Shown: one piece after another, positions 1 through 8,773 of the stretch
Position numbering within the stretch: the stretch's first letter is position 1
Layout of the letters: each line of letters starts with the position of its first letter
Origin: Comamonas sp.
GTDB taxonomy: Bacteria > Pseudomonadota > Gammaproteobacteria > Burkholderiales > Burkholderiaceae_C
NCBI GenBank assembly: GCA_031277805.1
Contig: JAITLR010000017.1
Location: forward strand, 62,001-126,000
Length of the DNA: 64,000 nt
Reading direction: 5' to 3'
The notes under the pieces: model-generated
Told to the model about the DNA's origin: nothing
Seen by the model: the letters and a program-made list of their open reading frames with translations, nothing else
Databases searched by the model: none
Made by a program: the position numbers and the translations under genes

Positions 1-36
1 GCTGCAGTTGCAAACGCAGGGCACGGAAGGCTTGCC

Positions 37-1089
37 ATGCTGACACGTCGCCAATGGCTGCATGGAGGCGCAGCGGTGCTGGCTTCAAGCCTGTACCAGG
101 GGACGTTATGGGCGCAGGACGGTCGCTCCGTCATCGCTGCTCGATTCGGCTCGCTGCCTGCAAGGCCGGGCCGCGTGTTCGCCTCGGGGCCGCCGGCCGG
201 CGTGCTGCTGGCGGCGCTGGCGCCGCAGCAGCTGCTGGGCTGGCCCATGCAATTGAGCGACGCAGCGCGCGCCTACCTGGGGCCGCAGCTGCAGGCCCTG
301 CCCTATCTGGGTCGCCTGTCGGGCCGTGGCAGCACGCTGCCGTTAGAGAAGCTGCTGGCGCTGCAGCCCGATCTGGTGCTGGACTCCGGCACTTCCGATG
401 CCACCCATGTCTCTGCCGCCGAGCGTCTGGCGCGCCAGACGGGTCTGGCCTGTGTGCTGGTGCAGGGCAGCCTGCCCGAACATGCGCGCCAGCTGCGCGA
501 GGTCGGTAGCTTGCTGGGTGTGACCGAGCGTGGCGAGACCCTGGCCCGCTATGCCGACGAAGCCGCCAGGCTGGTGCGCTCCGTGACCGCAGGGCTGGGG
601 GAGCAGGCCAGGCCGCGTGTCTATCTGGGGCGCGGCGCCAACGGCCTGGAAACCGGGCTGGCCGATTCCATCAATGTCGAGGTGATCGACTATGCGGGCG
701 GCCGCAATGTGGCGGCCCAGGCCGGCAGGGGCGGACTCACGCGCGTCTCCATGGAGCAGATCCTGGCCTGGGACCCCGAAGTCATCCTGACCCAGGAAGC
801 CGGTTTCGCCGAGCGCGTGCGCCAGGACCCCTTGTGGCGCGGCGTCAGCGCCGTGCGCAGCGGCCGTGTGCACTGCGCGCCCGTGCTGCCCTTCGGCTGG
901 CTGGACGGCCCGCCCAGCGTGAACCGGCTGATCGGCGTGCGCTGGCTGCTCGAAAAGCTGCATCCGGGCCGCCTCGCCCGGCAGGACGCAAAGCCCCTGG
1001 AGCAGGCAGTGCGCGAGTTCTATGCGCTGTTCTATGGTGCCCAGCTGTCACCGGTGCAATTGCGAGCGCTGCTGGAAGCCGCACGTTGA
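37..1089 (+). CDS. ABC importer substrate-binding protein (BtuF/FhuD/HmuT type)
   Basis: Periplasmic binding protein of a class III (siderophore, haem or cobalamin type) ABC importer, 350 aa. Residues 1-27 form an export signal with a twin-arginine pattern (TRRQWLHGG, then a hydrophobic stretch ending LWAQ), so Tat export is plausible. The mature part has the two-lobe helical-backbone pattern of the family, including LQPDLVLDSG in the first lobe and WDPEVILTQ in the second. A GGAAGG ribosome-binding site lies about 7 bases before the ATG. It is followed after 15 bases by a FecCD permease and then an ATPase, so the importer is complete. The ligand cannot be read from sequence. Iron complex, haem and corrinoid are all possible. 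Confidence 0.85.
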   Translation: MLTRRQWLHGGAAVLASSLYQGTLWAQDGRSVIAARFGSLPARPGRVFASGPPAGVLLAALAPQQLLGWPMQLSDAARAYLGPQLQALPYLGRLSGRGSTLPLEKLLALQPDLVLDSGTSDATHVSAAERLARQTGLACVLVQGSLPEHARQLREVGSLLGVTERGETLARYADEAARLVRSVTAGLGEQARPRVYLGRGANGLETGLADSINVEVIDYAGGRNVAAQAGRGGLTRVSMEQILAWDPEVILTQEAGFAERVRQDPLWRGVSAVRSGRVHCAPVLPFGWLDGPPSVNRLIGVRWLLEKLHPGRLARQDAKPLEQAVREFYALFYGAQLSPVQLRALLEAAR

Positions 1090-1104
1090 AGGCATGGTGC
1101 CTGC

Positions 1105-2190
1105 ATGAAGTCCTTTGATTCCGGACCAGACGCTGCTTCGGGTGCGGATGCCAGCCAGTGCCGCCGGCGCGGTCGGGTGCGCCGGAACCTGGGTTGGTGG
1201 ACGGCCCTGGTCTTGCTGGTTCTGGTACTGCTGTGGGCGCTGGGCTCGGGCCAGTTTGCGCTCGCGCCGGCACAGCTGGCCGAAGCATTGTGGGCGCGTG
1301 CCACGGGGGTGGCGTCGCCGCTGCCGCCAGCGGCCGAAACCGTGCTCTGGAACATCAGGCTGCCGCGCATCGCAGCCGGCATGGCGGTCGGTGCGATGCT
1401 GGCTGCTGCAGGCGCGTCCTACCAGGGCATGTTTCGCAATCCGCTGGTCTCGCCCGACATCCTGGGTGTTTCGGCCGGTGCCGGCCTGGGGGCCGTCGTC
1501 GCCATCTATCTGGGCCTGTCGATGTTTGCCGTGCAGTGGCTGGCCTTTGGTGGCGGGCTGGTCGCTGTGGCCGTTGTGGTGGCCATCAGCGCCTGCGTGC
1601 GCAGGCACGATCCGGTACTCGTGCTGGTGCTGGCCGGCATCGCTTTGGGGGCCTTGCTGGGTGCCGGCATTGCCCTGATCAAGACCCTGGCCGACCCGAA
1701 CACCCAGCTGCCGTCCATCACCTTCTGGCTCATGGGGGGGCTGTCGGCCGTGACGCTGCAGGAAGTGGCCGCCACGGCGCCCGTGATGCTGGCGGTCCTG
1801 CTGCCCTTGCTGCTGCTGCGCTGGCGCATCAATCTGCTGGCTCTGCCCGATGAGGAAGCGCGGGCTCTGGGCGTGCCGGTCGGGCGGCTGCGCCTGGTGC
1901 TGGTGGTTTGCGCCACCCTGGGCACGGCGGCGGCTGTGTCGCTGGCCGGCATCATCGGCTGGGTCGGGTTGGTGGTGCCGCATGTGGCACGCCTGCTGGT
2001 CGGTCCTGATTTTGTGCGGCTGCTGCCGGCTTCAGCTCTGCTGGGTGCGGGCTTTGTGGTGGCGGCCGATACGCTGGCCCGCACCATGGCGCGTATCGAG
2101 CTGCCGCTGGGCATTCTGACGGCCCTGGTCGGTGCACCTTTTTTCCTGTATCTGCTGGCCCGCACGGGGCGCCGCGAAGGAGAGGGCTGA
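1105..2190 (+). CDS. FecCD/BtuC-family ABC importer permease
   Basis: Inner-membrane permease, 361 aa, of the FecCD/BtuC family that moves siderophores, haem or cobalamin. An unusually basic cytoplasmic N-terminus (about 30 residues, CRRRGRVRRN) precedes the first membrane helix. Family hallmarks are visible: LPRIAAGMAVGAMLAAAG near residues 89-106, the NPLVSPDILGVSAGAG motif near 112-127, and GWVGLVVPHVARLLVGPD near 286-303, which is the coupling helix facing the ATPase. About ten hydrophobic segments fit the fold. It lies 15 bases after the binding protein, and its stop codon overlaps the start of the ATPase gene, so the three are one operon. Confidence 0.92.
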   Translation: MKSFDSGPDAASGADASQCRRRGRVRRNLGWWTALVLLVLVLLWALGSGQFALAPAQLAEALWARATGVASPLPPAAETVLWNIRLPRIAAGMAVGAMLAAAGASYQGMFRNPLVSPDILGVSAGAGLGAVVAIYLGLSMFAVQWLAFGGGLVAVAVVVAISACVRRHDPVLVLVLAGIALGALLGAGIALIKTLADPNTQLPSITFWLMGGLSAVTLQEVAATAPVMLAVLLPLLLLRWRINLLALPDEEARALGVPVGRLRLVLVVCATLGTAAAVSLAGIIGWVGLVVPHVARLLVGPDFVRLLPASALLGAGFVVAADTLARTMARIELPLGILTALVGAPFFLYLLARTGRREGEG

Positions 2191-2957
2191 TGGCGGTGCT
2201 GGAGTTGCAAGGGCTGCGCACCGGCCACGGCCGCCGCGTGGTCAGCGAAGCGGTGGATCTGTCCATTGCCGCCGGCGAGGTGCTGTGTCTGCTCGGCCCC
2301 AACGGCTGTGGCAAGACCACGCTGTTTCGCACGGTACTGGGCCTGTTGCCGCCGCTGGCGGGTCGGGTGTTGGTGCAAGGGCAGCCGGTACAGCACTGGC
2401 CGCGCGCGGAGTTCGCGCGCCGCGTTGGCTATGTGCCCCAGGCCCAGGCCGGGGTGTTTGCCTTCGAGGCGCTGGACATGGTGCTCATGGGCCGCGCCGC
2501 GCGTCTGCCGCTGCTGGCCAGGCCTTCTAGCGCGGACCGGTCCATGGCGCTGGCCTGCATGGAGCGGCTGCAGATCGCCCATCTGGCCGCGCGCCGCTAC
2601 ACGGAACTCAGCGGCGGCGAGCGGCAGCTGGTGCTGATTGCACGCGCGCTGGCGCAGGAGCCGGCGCTGCTGGTCATGGACGAACCCACGGCCAGCCTGG
2701 ACTTCGGCAACCAGATCCGCGTGCTGGAGCAGATCGAGGCGCTGAGCGCTCAGGGCATGGCCATGCTGTTGTCCACCCACCAGCCCGAGCACGGCTTGCG
2801 CGTGGCCAGCCGGATCGCTTTGCTGGGTCATGGGCGGTTGCTGGGTGTGGGCGAGCCGCGTGCCGTGGCCACGCCCGCAGCGCTGGCTGAGCTGTATGGC
2901 ATCAGCGAGGCGGCGATTGCCGCCCATCTTTCGAGCGGCCTGTCAGTAGCTGTCTGA
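2190..2957 (+). CDS. ABC importer ATP-binding protein (FecE/BtuD type)
   Basis: Cytoplasmic ATPase, 255 aa, that energises the preceding permease. Walker A is GPNGCGKTT at residues 36-44, the signature LSGGERQ at 140-146, Walker B LLVMDEP at 160-166 and the switch histidine in STHQ at about 197. All catalytic elements are intact. The start codon overlaps the permease stop, which implies translational coupling. The gene ends four bases before the convergent symporter gene, with no obvious terminator hairpin in between. Confidence 0.93.
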   Translation: MAVLELQGLRTGHGRRVVSEAVDLSIAAGEVLCLLGPNGCGKTTLFRTVLGLLPPLAGRVLVQGQPVQHWPRAEFARRVGYVPQAQAGVFAFEALDMVLMGRAARLPLLARPSSADRSMALACMERLQIAHLAARRYTELSGGERQLVLIARALAQEPALLVMDEPTASLDFGNQIRVLEQIEALSAQGMAMLLSTHQPEHGLRVASRIALLGHGRLLGVGEPRAVATPAALAELYGISEAAIAAHLSSGLSVAV

Positions 2958-2961
2958 TGAC

Positions 2962-4461
2962 TCAGGTATGGGCATGGGGCATTGCGTGATGCTTCATGGA
3001 CAGCGCTGCCTGTACGGCCAGAACCGCCACGAAGTTGAGCAGCAGCGCGAATAGCCCGGTGTAGATCGCGAAGCTGTGGCCGCCCAGCACAAAGCTGTGC
3101 ACCGGCTTGATGCCATCGCCAAACGCCAGGGCGGTTCCCGCCAGCATGCCCAAGGCCCAGCCGGTGAGCAGGGCCGGTGCACGCAGCCCCTTGAAGTAAA
3201 GGCCGCAGACCACGGCGGGAAACGTCTGCATGATCCACACGCCGCCCAGCAGCTGCAGGTACAGCGCAAACTGCGTGGGCACGAACAGGATGAACACCAG
3301 GGCACCGAGCTTGACGACCAGCGAAGCCAGCTTGGCCACCTTGGCCTGGCCCTCGGGCGTGATATCGGGGTTCACATAGGCCTTCCAGAAGTTGCGCGTG
3401 AACAGGTTGGCCGCGCCAATCGACATCACGGCCGCGGGCACCAGCGCGCCGATGGCGATAGCCGCGAACGCGAAGCCGCTGAACCATTCGGGGAACAGTG
3501 TGGCGAACAGTGCCGGCACCACATCATTGGGCGTCTTGATGCTCAGGTGTGCGGCATAGGCCATATAGCCCAGCAGGGCGATCAGGCCCAGGAGCAGCGT
3601 ATAGGCGGGCAGGAACACCGCATTCTTGCGGATGGTGTTGGCGCTCTTGGCCGCGAAGATGCCGGTCAGCGTGTGCGGGTACATGAAGGCCGCCAGTGCC
3701 GAGCCCAGGGCCAGCGTGGCATAGGGCAGCATCTGGGCGGGTTGCAGCAGCAGGCCCGTGCTGCCGCCCTTGGTCGCGAAGGCGCTGTCCGCAGCCTGGA
3801 ACACGGCCGCGTAGCCGCCGAGCTTGGCCGGCACCAGCACCACGGCGGCGAGCACCACGATGTAAATCATCAAGTCCTTGACGAAGGCGATCAGCGCCGG
3901 CGCGCGCAGCCCAGCCGAGTAGGTATAGAGCGCCAGGATCACGAAGGCCAGAGCCAGCGGCAGCTCTCCCTGCAGCCCCAGGGCCTGGATCACGACCTGC
4001 ATGCCGACCAGTTGCAGCGCGATATAGGGCATGGTGGCGATCACGCCCGTCAGGGCCACGGCCAGCTCCAGCGTGCGCGAGCCGTAGTGGCCGTAGACCA
4101 CGTCGGCCGCGGTCACATGGCCGGCATCGCGGGCCGCCTGCCAGAGCCGCGGCATGATCGCGAAGACGATGGGGTACACGACGATGGTGTAGGGCAGGGC
4201 GAAGAAGCCGTAGGCGCCGACGGCGTAGACCAGGGCCGGCACCGCGATCACGGTATAGGCCGTGTAGAAGTCGCCGCCCACGAGGAACCAGGTGATCCAG
4301 CCGCCGAAGCGCCGGCCGCCCAGGCCCCATTCGTCCAGATGCTGGGCTGGTGCCGCCGCCCCGCGCTGCCAGCGTGAAGCGACAAAGCCCAGCACCGTGA
4401 CCAGCGCGAAGAAGAACACGAAGACCGCAAGCGCGGTCCAGTGGATGGTGGTGCCGCTCAT
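2962..4461 (-). CDS. mctP: sodium:solute symporter, MctP-type monocarboxylate permease
   Basis: Inner-membrane Na+/solute symporter (SSF family) of 499 aa with about 13 hydrophobic segments. The N-terminal region has the family pattern LGGRRFGGWITWFLVGGDFYT-like, and the MctP subgroup of lactate, pyruvate or alanine carriers is the best fit. The start chosen (MSGTTIHW) overlaps by four bases the stop of the upstream DUF3311 gene, which is the usual arrangement for mctP and its small partner. A longer reading frame upstream is only the DUF3311 gene in another frame. Substrate choice within the monocarboxylates is inferred from family and context, not from a seen residue. Confidence 0.82.
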   Translation of the reverse strand: MSGTTIHWTALAVFVFFFALVTVLGFVASRWQRGAAAPAQHLDEWGLGGRRFGGWITWFLVGGDFYTAYTVIAVPALVYAVGAYGFFALPYTIVVYPIVFAIMPRLWQAARDAGHVTAADVVYGHYGSRTLELAVALTGVIATMPYIALQLVGMQVVIQALGLQGELPLALAFVILALYTYSAGLRAPALIAFVKDLMIYIVVLAAVVLVPAKLGGYAAVFQAADSAFATKGGSTGLLLQPAQMLPYATLALGSALAAFMYPHTLTGIFAAKSANTIRKNAVFLPAYTLLLGLIALLGYMAYAAHLSIKTPNDVVPALFATLFPEWFSGFAFAAIAIGALVPAAVMSIGAANLFTRNFWKAYVNPDITPEGQAKVAKLASLVVKLGALVFILFVPTQFALYLQLLGGVWIMQTFPAVVCGLYFKGLRAPALLTGWALGMLAGTALAFGDGIKPVHSFVLGGHSFAIYTGLFALLLNFVAVLAVQAALSMKHHAMPHAHT

Positions 4462-4649
4462 GATGAGCTCTCCTTGTCGGACGCACCGAAATAATGGCGG
4501 TAGACCAGCCAGGTCAGCAGCGCGCTGACGAAGACCCAGGCCAACTGATACCAGTAGAAGAACGGGAAGCCGAACAGCGTGGGCTGCGCATGGTTGTACA
4601 GCGGCACGTACAGCAGGCCGATGAACGGCAGAAGGAGCAGCACCCACAT
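4458..4649 (-). CDS. DUF3311 small membrane protein, symporter partner
   Basis: A 63-aa protein with two hydrophobic helices (WVLLLLPFIGLLYVPLY and FFYWYQLAWVFVSALLTWLV) separated by a short loop and ending in a charged tail. This is the typical DUF3311 layout. Its gene overlaps the symporter start by four bases (ATGA), so the two are translationally coupled. In related bacteria this small protein accompanies MctP-type symporters and probably acts as an accessory subunit, though its mechanism is unknown. Confidence 0.8.
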   Translation of the reverse strand: MWVLLLLPFIGLLYVPLYNHAQPTLFGFPFFYWYQLAWVFVSALLTWLVYRHYFGASDKESSS

Positions 4650-4772
4650 GGCGGTTGCCTTTCCACGGATGGACGTTCAGTTACTGTACGCCTGTGACAG
4701 GCGCTGCGCATCCTCCGCGCAGGCATCAGGGGTATCGCGGCCGCAGGCGGCCGAGTCAAGTTCGCTGGAAAG

Positions 4773-4799
4773 AAAAAAGCCGCTGTGAAAGCGGCTTTT
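4773..4799 (-). terminator. Rho-independent terminator of the FUSC gene
   Basis: A nine-base perfect stem (AAAAGCCGC / GCGGCTTTT) with a seven-base loop lies 15 bases past the FUSC stop. The A-rich left flank gives a U-run on the minus-strand transcript. Confidence 0.85.
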
Positions 4800-4813
4800 C
4801 CGGGTGATTGCCG

Positions 4814-6808
4814 TCAGGCAATGCTTGCAGTGCTGGCAAAAAAGCCCTGGTGCTCGCCTATGTCCTGGGCGGCCAGCCGCAACTGCAGGGCTTGCTCGGG
4901 CTGGCGTTGCTGTATGCGCCGGGCCACGCCTTGCAGCAGTGGGGCCGCCTTGGCGGGTGCACTGGGTAATTGCTGCAGTCTTTGCAGCGCGCTGCGCACA
5001 CCGCGCAAGGTGCTTTCGGACAAAAGCACATCATCTTCCAGTGTGTGCAGAATCAGCACGGCCTTGCCTACGCGCAACGCGGCCAGGCCGCAGTCGGCAG
5101 CGTCCTGCACGGCGGGGGCGCTGACTTTTTCGGAGGCGCGCACCAGGCGCAGCAGGCGGTGGTAGAGGCGGGCGCGCCACACGCGCACGTCGCGGGCATG
5201 CAGCGGTGCGGCAGCCATGTCCTGCAGTTCATGAACCATCATGGCGCGCAGGCCGTTGAGTCTGCCCTGCACGGTGACGGGCAGGATGAAGCGATACGCG
5301 GCCCAGCCGGCCAGCGGGCCGGTGACGATGGCGAATGCCATGGACAGGGAGTGGCCCATGTCCAGCTGGTAAGGGAAATGCGGAGACAGCGCGAGCAGGA
5401 TGACCATATTGCAGTCATAGCCGGCAACCATGGTGCGGCGGTGGCTGAACAGCAAGGCGCCGATGATGATGAAGGGCAGCATCATCAGCACCATCTGCAA
5501 CTGGCTGTGGGCGAACGGCCAGGCAAACCATTGGCAGATCAGCGCCACGACCGCGCCCATGGCCTGTCCCAGAATGACAAAGCGCATGGTGAAGGCCGGG
5601 TTCTCGAACGAGGAGAACACGGTGATCATCACCGACAGGCCCAAGAGCATATAGGCGCCGCCATGCCAGCCCGTGATCACCCAGATCAGGCCCACCAGAA
5701 AGATGGCGCTGAAGGCACGCAGCATGGCACGGCGTGCGCCTACCCAGTCGCTGTGCAGTACCACGGGCAACTGGCGTGCGCGGTGGTGGGCGGGCAGAGT
5801 CAGATCGCTGGCCGCCACAAAATGGGCCTGCAGTGCCAGACCCAGATTGGTCAGGATTTCTTCGGCATGACCCCAGCCGGTAGCGGCGACGCGGGCCGTG
5901 GCGATGGCTTCGATGGCGGCCAGCGGTGCGGGCTGGGTTTCCAGCAGCTTGGCGGCCTGCTCCAGTGCGGCCGTCATGGCCCGGGCTTGTTCCGCCGTGA
6001 ACTGGGGAGTGATGGTTTTGCCCGTGCTGTCACGCAGCCAGAGCAGGGCCGAGATCTGTGTGTTGATCAGGCGGCGCAGTGCCCGCACGGCGCGGCGTGA
6101 GCGCTGGGAGCCAGCGGCATGCGGGTCCAGTCCCTCTTCAATGGCTGCCATCGTGGCCAGCCGTTCGGCCAGATCCCTGGGGCTGAGGTTGCTCTGGCCT
6201 CGAGCCGTGGCCTGCGCAGCCGCTGCAATATCCCGCAGCAGGCGGGCGCAGAGGCGGCGCACCTTGCCGTCGCCGGGGATTTCCGCGCCCACGGGCGTGA
6301 ACAACCAGCCGACGATCAGGGCCGCGACCACACCGGTCAGTGCGGTGAACAAGCGATCCCAGCCCAGCTCGTAGACATGGGCGGGGTTGCCGTTGTCCAG
6401 CAGGGCCACCATGGCTGCCGAATAGCCGGACAGCATGGTGCCGTAGGAGGCGAAGCTGCGCTGCAGATTGCCCAGGCCAGCGCAGACGCCCATCCACACG
6501 GCCAGCCCCGTGACCAGCCAGAGCAGATCGCCATTGGCAATCAGCACCAGTACCACGCCGGCGGCCGTGCCGATGATGGTGCCGGTGACGCGGAAAAAGC
6601 TTTTCTCCAGCAACTGGCCGCGCAGCGGCTGGGATGCGGCCCAGACCGTCATACCCGCCCATTGCGGGTGCTCCAGCCCCAGGGCCCAGGCGGCCAGCAC
6701 GGCGATACAGGCGGCAAAAGCCGTGCGCAGATGCTGGCGCAGACGCGGGCTGTCAAAGCCCCACTGGGTGGCGCGCTCCAGCAGGCGGTCATAGGCGGCC
6801 ACGCTCAT
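4814..6808 (-). CDS. FUSC-family inner-membrane protein (AaeB/YccS-like exporter)
   Basis: Membrane protein of 664 aa with the duplicated FUSC architecture: an N-terminal set of helices (about residues 25-175), a central cytoplasmic region rich in helices and alanine (about 180-350), a second membrane set (about 365-510) and a C-terminal soluble tail. The motif WAGMTVWAASQPLRGQ in the first set is typical of FusC/AaeB proteins. Characterised relatives export aromatic acids such as fusaric or hydroxybenzoic acids, but the substrate here is unknown. The gene follows a MarR regulator with a four-base overlap, so the regulator probably controls this exporter in response to a phenolic or other toxic acid. 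A terminator follows. Confidence 0.85.
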   Translation of the reverse strand: MSVAAYDRLLERATQWGFDSPRLRQHLRTAFAACIAVLAAWALGLEHPQWAGMTVWAASQPLRGQLLEKSFFRVTGTIIGTAAGVVLVLIANGDLLWLVTGLAVWMGVCAGLGNLQRSFASYGTMLSGYSAAMVALLDNGNPAHVYELGWDRLFTALTGVVAALIVGWLFTPVGAEIPGDGKVRRLCARLLRDIAAAAQATARGQSNLSPRDLAERLATMAAIEEGLDPHAAGSQRSRRAVRALRRLINTQISALLWLRDSTGKTITPQFTAEQARAMTAALEQAAKLLETQPAPLAAIEAIATARVAATGWGHAEEILTNLGLALQAHFVAASDLTLPAHHRARQLPVVLHSDWVGARRAMLRAFSAIFLVGLIWVITGWHGGAYMLLGLSVMITVFSSFENPAFTMRFVILGQAMGAVVALICQWFAWPFAHSQLQMVLMMLPFIIIGALLFSHRRTMVAGYDCNMVILLALSPHFPYQLDMGHSLSMAFAIVTGPLAGWAAYRFILPVTVQGRLNGLRAMMVHELQDMAAAPLHARDVRVWRARLYHRLLRLVRASEKVSAPAVQDAADCGLAALRVGKAVLILHTLEDDVLLSESTLRGVRSALQRLQQLPSAPAKAAPLLQGVARRIQQRQPEQALQLRLAAQDIGEHQGFFASTASIA

Positions 6809-7296
6809 GTGCGCTCCTCGGCTTCGGGATGGGCCTGAGTGCAGCGCTGGCCGTGCATCTGTTCGATGCGGGCGCGAATCTTGTTGACGCTGCCAAGCAT
6901 GGTCTCGACTTCGGCGTCATCCAGGTCCTGCAGCATGCTGAGTTCGGCCTCCAGCATGGTGGCGCGGATGCTGTCCACGGCGCCATGGCCTTCATCGGTC
7001 AGAAAGATGCGCTTGCTGCGGCGGTCGGCCGCATCGGCGCGGCGTTCCACCCAACCCTTGCCTTCGAGAATGTCCAGCAGGCGCACCAGGCTGGAGCTGT
7101 CCAGGCCCACGCGCTCGGCCAGCTCCTTTTGCGTCACGCCATCGCCCCAGGCGCGCAGATGCAGCAGCGGCGTCCAGGTGGCATCGGTCAGGCCGCTGGC
7201 GGCCAGTTGCTCTTCAACAAAACGGCGCCATTGGCGCGTGAGGGTGACCATGAGAAAGCCCAGACGGTCGCGGGAGGGGGCATCGGCAAAAGACAT
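6805..7296 (-). CDS. MarR-family transcriptional regulator
   Basis: Winged-helix repressor of 163 aa. The MarR core is visible: GVTQKELAERVGLDSSSLVR as the DNA-recognition helix region and RRADAADRRSKRIFLTDEG as the wing. The start MSFADAPS is preferred because longer in-frame starts add a poorly conserved N-terminus that runs into the AT-rich operator-like region. No clear Shine-Dalgarno sequence supports any of them. The stop overlaps the FUSC start by four bases, giving a two-gene autoregulated efflux operon (inference). An inverted repeat with TTGAAT arms sits 37 bases upstream. Confidence 0.88.
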   Translation of the reverse strand: MSFADAPSRDRLGFLMVTLTRQWRRFVEEQLAASGLTDATWTPLLHLRAWGDGVTQKELAERVGLDSSSLVRLLDILEGKGWVERRADAADRRSKRIFLTDEGHGAVDSIRATMLEAELSMLQDLDDAEVETMLGSVNKIRARIEQMHGQRCTQAHPEAEERT

Positions 7297-7332
7297 GGGA
7301 ATGAATTTTGCTGCACCATCAATTAATTTGTA

Positions 7333-7349
7333 ATTCAAACTAATTGAAT
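7333..7349. promoter_or_regulatory. candidate MarR operator
   Basis: Perfect inverted repeat ATTCAA - five bases - TTGAAT in an AT-rich stretch just upstream of the marR-FUSC operon. Its size and placement fit a MarR dimer site controlling its own promoter. Binding is inferred. Confidence 0.5.
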
Positions 7350-7395
7350 CTGCATTGATATATAGGGTATTCCCTTTGGTGTGTGCGAGAGAACA

Positions 7396-7422
7396 ATAAA
7401 AAAGAGAGCGCATTGCGCTCTC
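7396..7422 (-). terminator. Rho-independent terminator of the YeiH gene
   Basis: Perfect eight-base stem GAGAGCGC / GCGCTCTC with a three-base loop. On the minus strand it is followed by six U residues. It lies about 60 bases past the stop of the YeiH-type gene and before the marR promoter region. Confidence 0.8.
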
Positions 7423-7483
7423 CTTCAAAGGATTTCAGCCCTATCAATATTTGAGTTGTAATCCAATCAAGCGCGAACCGCTA

Positions 7484-8572
7484 TCAAAACAGGGTGGGAA
7501 TCCAGAGATTCAATGCCAGGCCGGCGACCAGCAGCCAGATGAACAGGGCCAGGGCCAGAATCAGTGGCTTGGTGCCGGCAGCACGCACGGCGCGGATATG
7601 GGTGGTCAGCCCCAGGGCGGCCATGGCCAGGGCCAGCAGCGCGTTGTCCAGCTGAATGCCGACGCTGACCACTTCCTTGGGCAGCACGCCCAGGGAGTTG
7701 ATACCGGCCATCAGCACAAAGCCCAGGGCAAACCATGGAATGGTGATCTTGTTGCCGGGCTGGCCGTTGTTCACTCCCACGGCACGTTCGCTGCGTGTCA
7801 GCCACATGGACAGCACCAGCAGGAAGGGGGCCAGCATCATCACACGCACCATCTTGGCGATCACGGCCGTATCGGCGGCCTGGCTGCCTATGGCTTCGCC
7901 GGCGGCCACGACCTGGGCCACTTCATGCACGGTGGAACCCACGAAAACACCGTACTGCTGCATGCTGGTGTCTATCCAGCCGTACTCGGCATTCCAGTGG
8001 AACAGCGCCGGGTAGAGAAAGGTGCCGATGGTGCCGAACACCACCACGGTGGCCACGGCCACGGCCACGTCTTCGGCACGGCCCTTGGCCACGGGCTCGG
8101 TGGCCAGAACGGCGGCAGCGCCGCAAATGGAGGCACCTGCACCCACCAGCAAGGTGGTGCGCTTGTCCATACCCAGCAGCTTCTGGCCTATCCATTGCGC
8201 CAGCAGGAAGGTGCTGGACAGCACCAGCGCGTCGATCACCACGCCAGCCATGCCGACCTGGCCAATATCCTGAAAGGTCAGGCGCAGACCGTAGAGCACG
8301 ATGCCGGTGCGCAGCAGGCGGGCCTTGGTGAAGGCGATGCCGCTGCCGCACTGGCTGGCGATGGCCGGATAGACGGTGTTGCCGATGACCAGGCCGATGA
8401 TGATGGCCAGCGTCAGCGCGCTCAGTCCATTGTTCTTGATGACGGGAAATTGGGCCAGCCAGGTGGCGGCAGCGGCAATCGCGCCCGCCAGCAGCAGGCC
8501 GGGAACCATGGCCGTTGTCCGGTGCATCCAGCCCTGGGGTGGGCTGGCATGGGAAATAGTACTTGTATTCAT
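7484..8572 (-). CDS. yeiH: YeiH-family (UPF0324) putative sulfate/anion exporter
   Basis: Inner-membrane protein of 362 aa with about ten hydrophobic segments, matching the YeiH/PSE family. Hallmarks include GIVLYGLRLTFQDI, LLVGAGASICGAAAVLA and GSTVHEVAQVVAAG. Members are proposed to export sulfate or related anions, though direct evidence is thin. The start MNTSTISH is chosen because GGAGG lies six bases upstream; a start nine codons earlier lacks this. A LysR regulator is transcribed divergently, as in the E. coli yeiE-yeiH pair, and is its likely controller. Confidence 0.88.
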   Translation of the reverse strand: MNTSTISHASPPQGWMHRTTAMVPGLLLAGAIAAAATWLAQFPVIKNNGLSALTLAIIIGLVIGNTVYPAIASQCGSGIAFTKARLLRTGIVLYGLRLTFQDIGQVGMAGVVIDALVLSSTFLLAQWIGQKLLGMDKRTTLLVGAGASICGAAAVLATEPVAKGRAEDVAVAVATVVVFGTIGTFLYPALFHWNAEYGWIDTSMQQYGVFVGSTVHEVAQVVAAGEAIGSQAADTAVIAKMVRVMMLAPFLLVLSMWLTRSERAVGVNNGQPGNKITIPWFALGFVLMAGINSLGVLPKEVVSVGIQLDNALLALAMAALGLTTHIRAVRAAGTKPLILALALFIWLLVAGLALNLWIPTLF

Positions 8573-8640
8573 GAATCCTCCGACTACCTGATGCACACGG
8601 CGCGCGGCTGGCAGTGACGGGGTTCACTTTAGATTTGTTG

Positions 8641-8656
8641 GTTATATTTGTATAAC
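8641..8656. promoter_or_regulatory. candidate LysR-type operator between yeiH and its regulator
   Basis: Perfect dyad GTTATA - TTTG - TATAAC in the 201-base divergent spacer. It fits the AT-rich, T-N11-A style of LysR sites and lies 69 bases before the yeiH start. Binding is inferred. Confidence 0.5.
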
Positions 8657-8773
8657 GAATAGTTTTTGTAAGATCAATTGATAAAATAGGTAGATTGAAG
8701 GCTTGTACTCCTGCTATTTGAATAAGCTCTTGATTTGCTTGGTAAGGCAAGCATTTCTGAACACCGGCCAACC

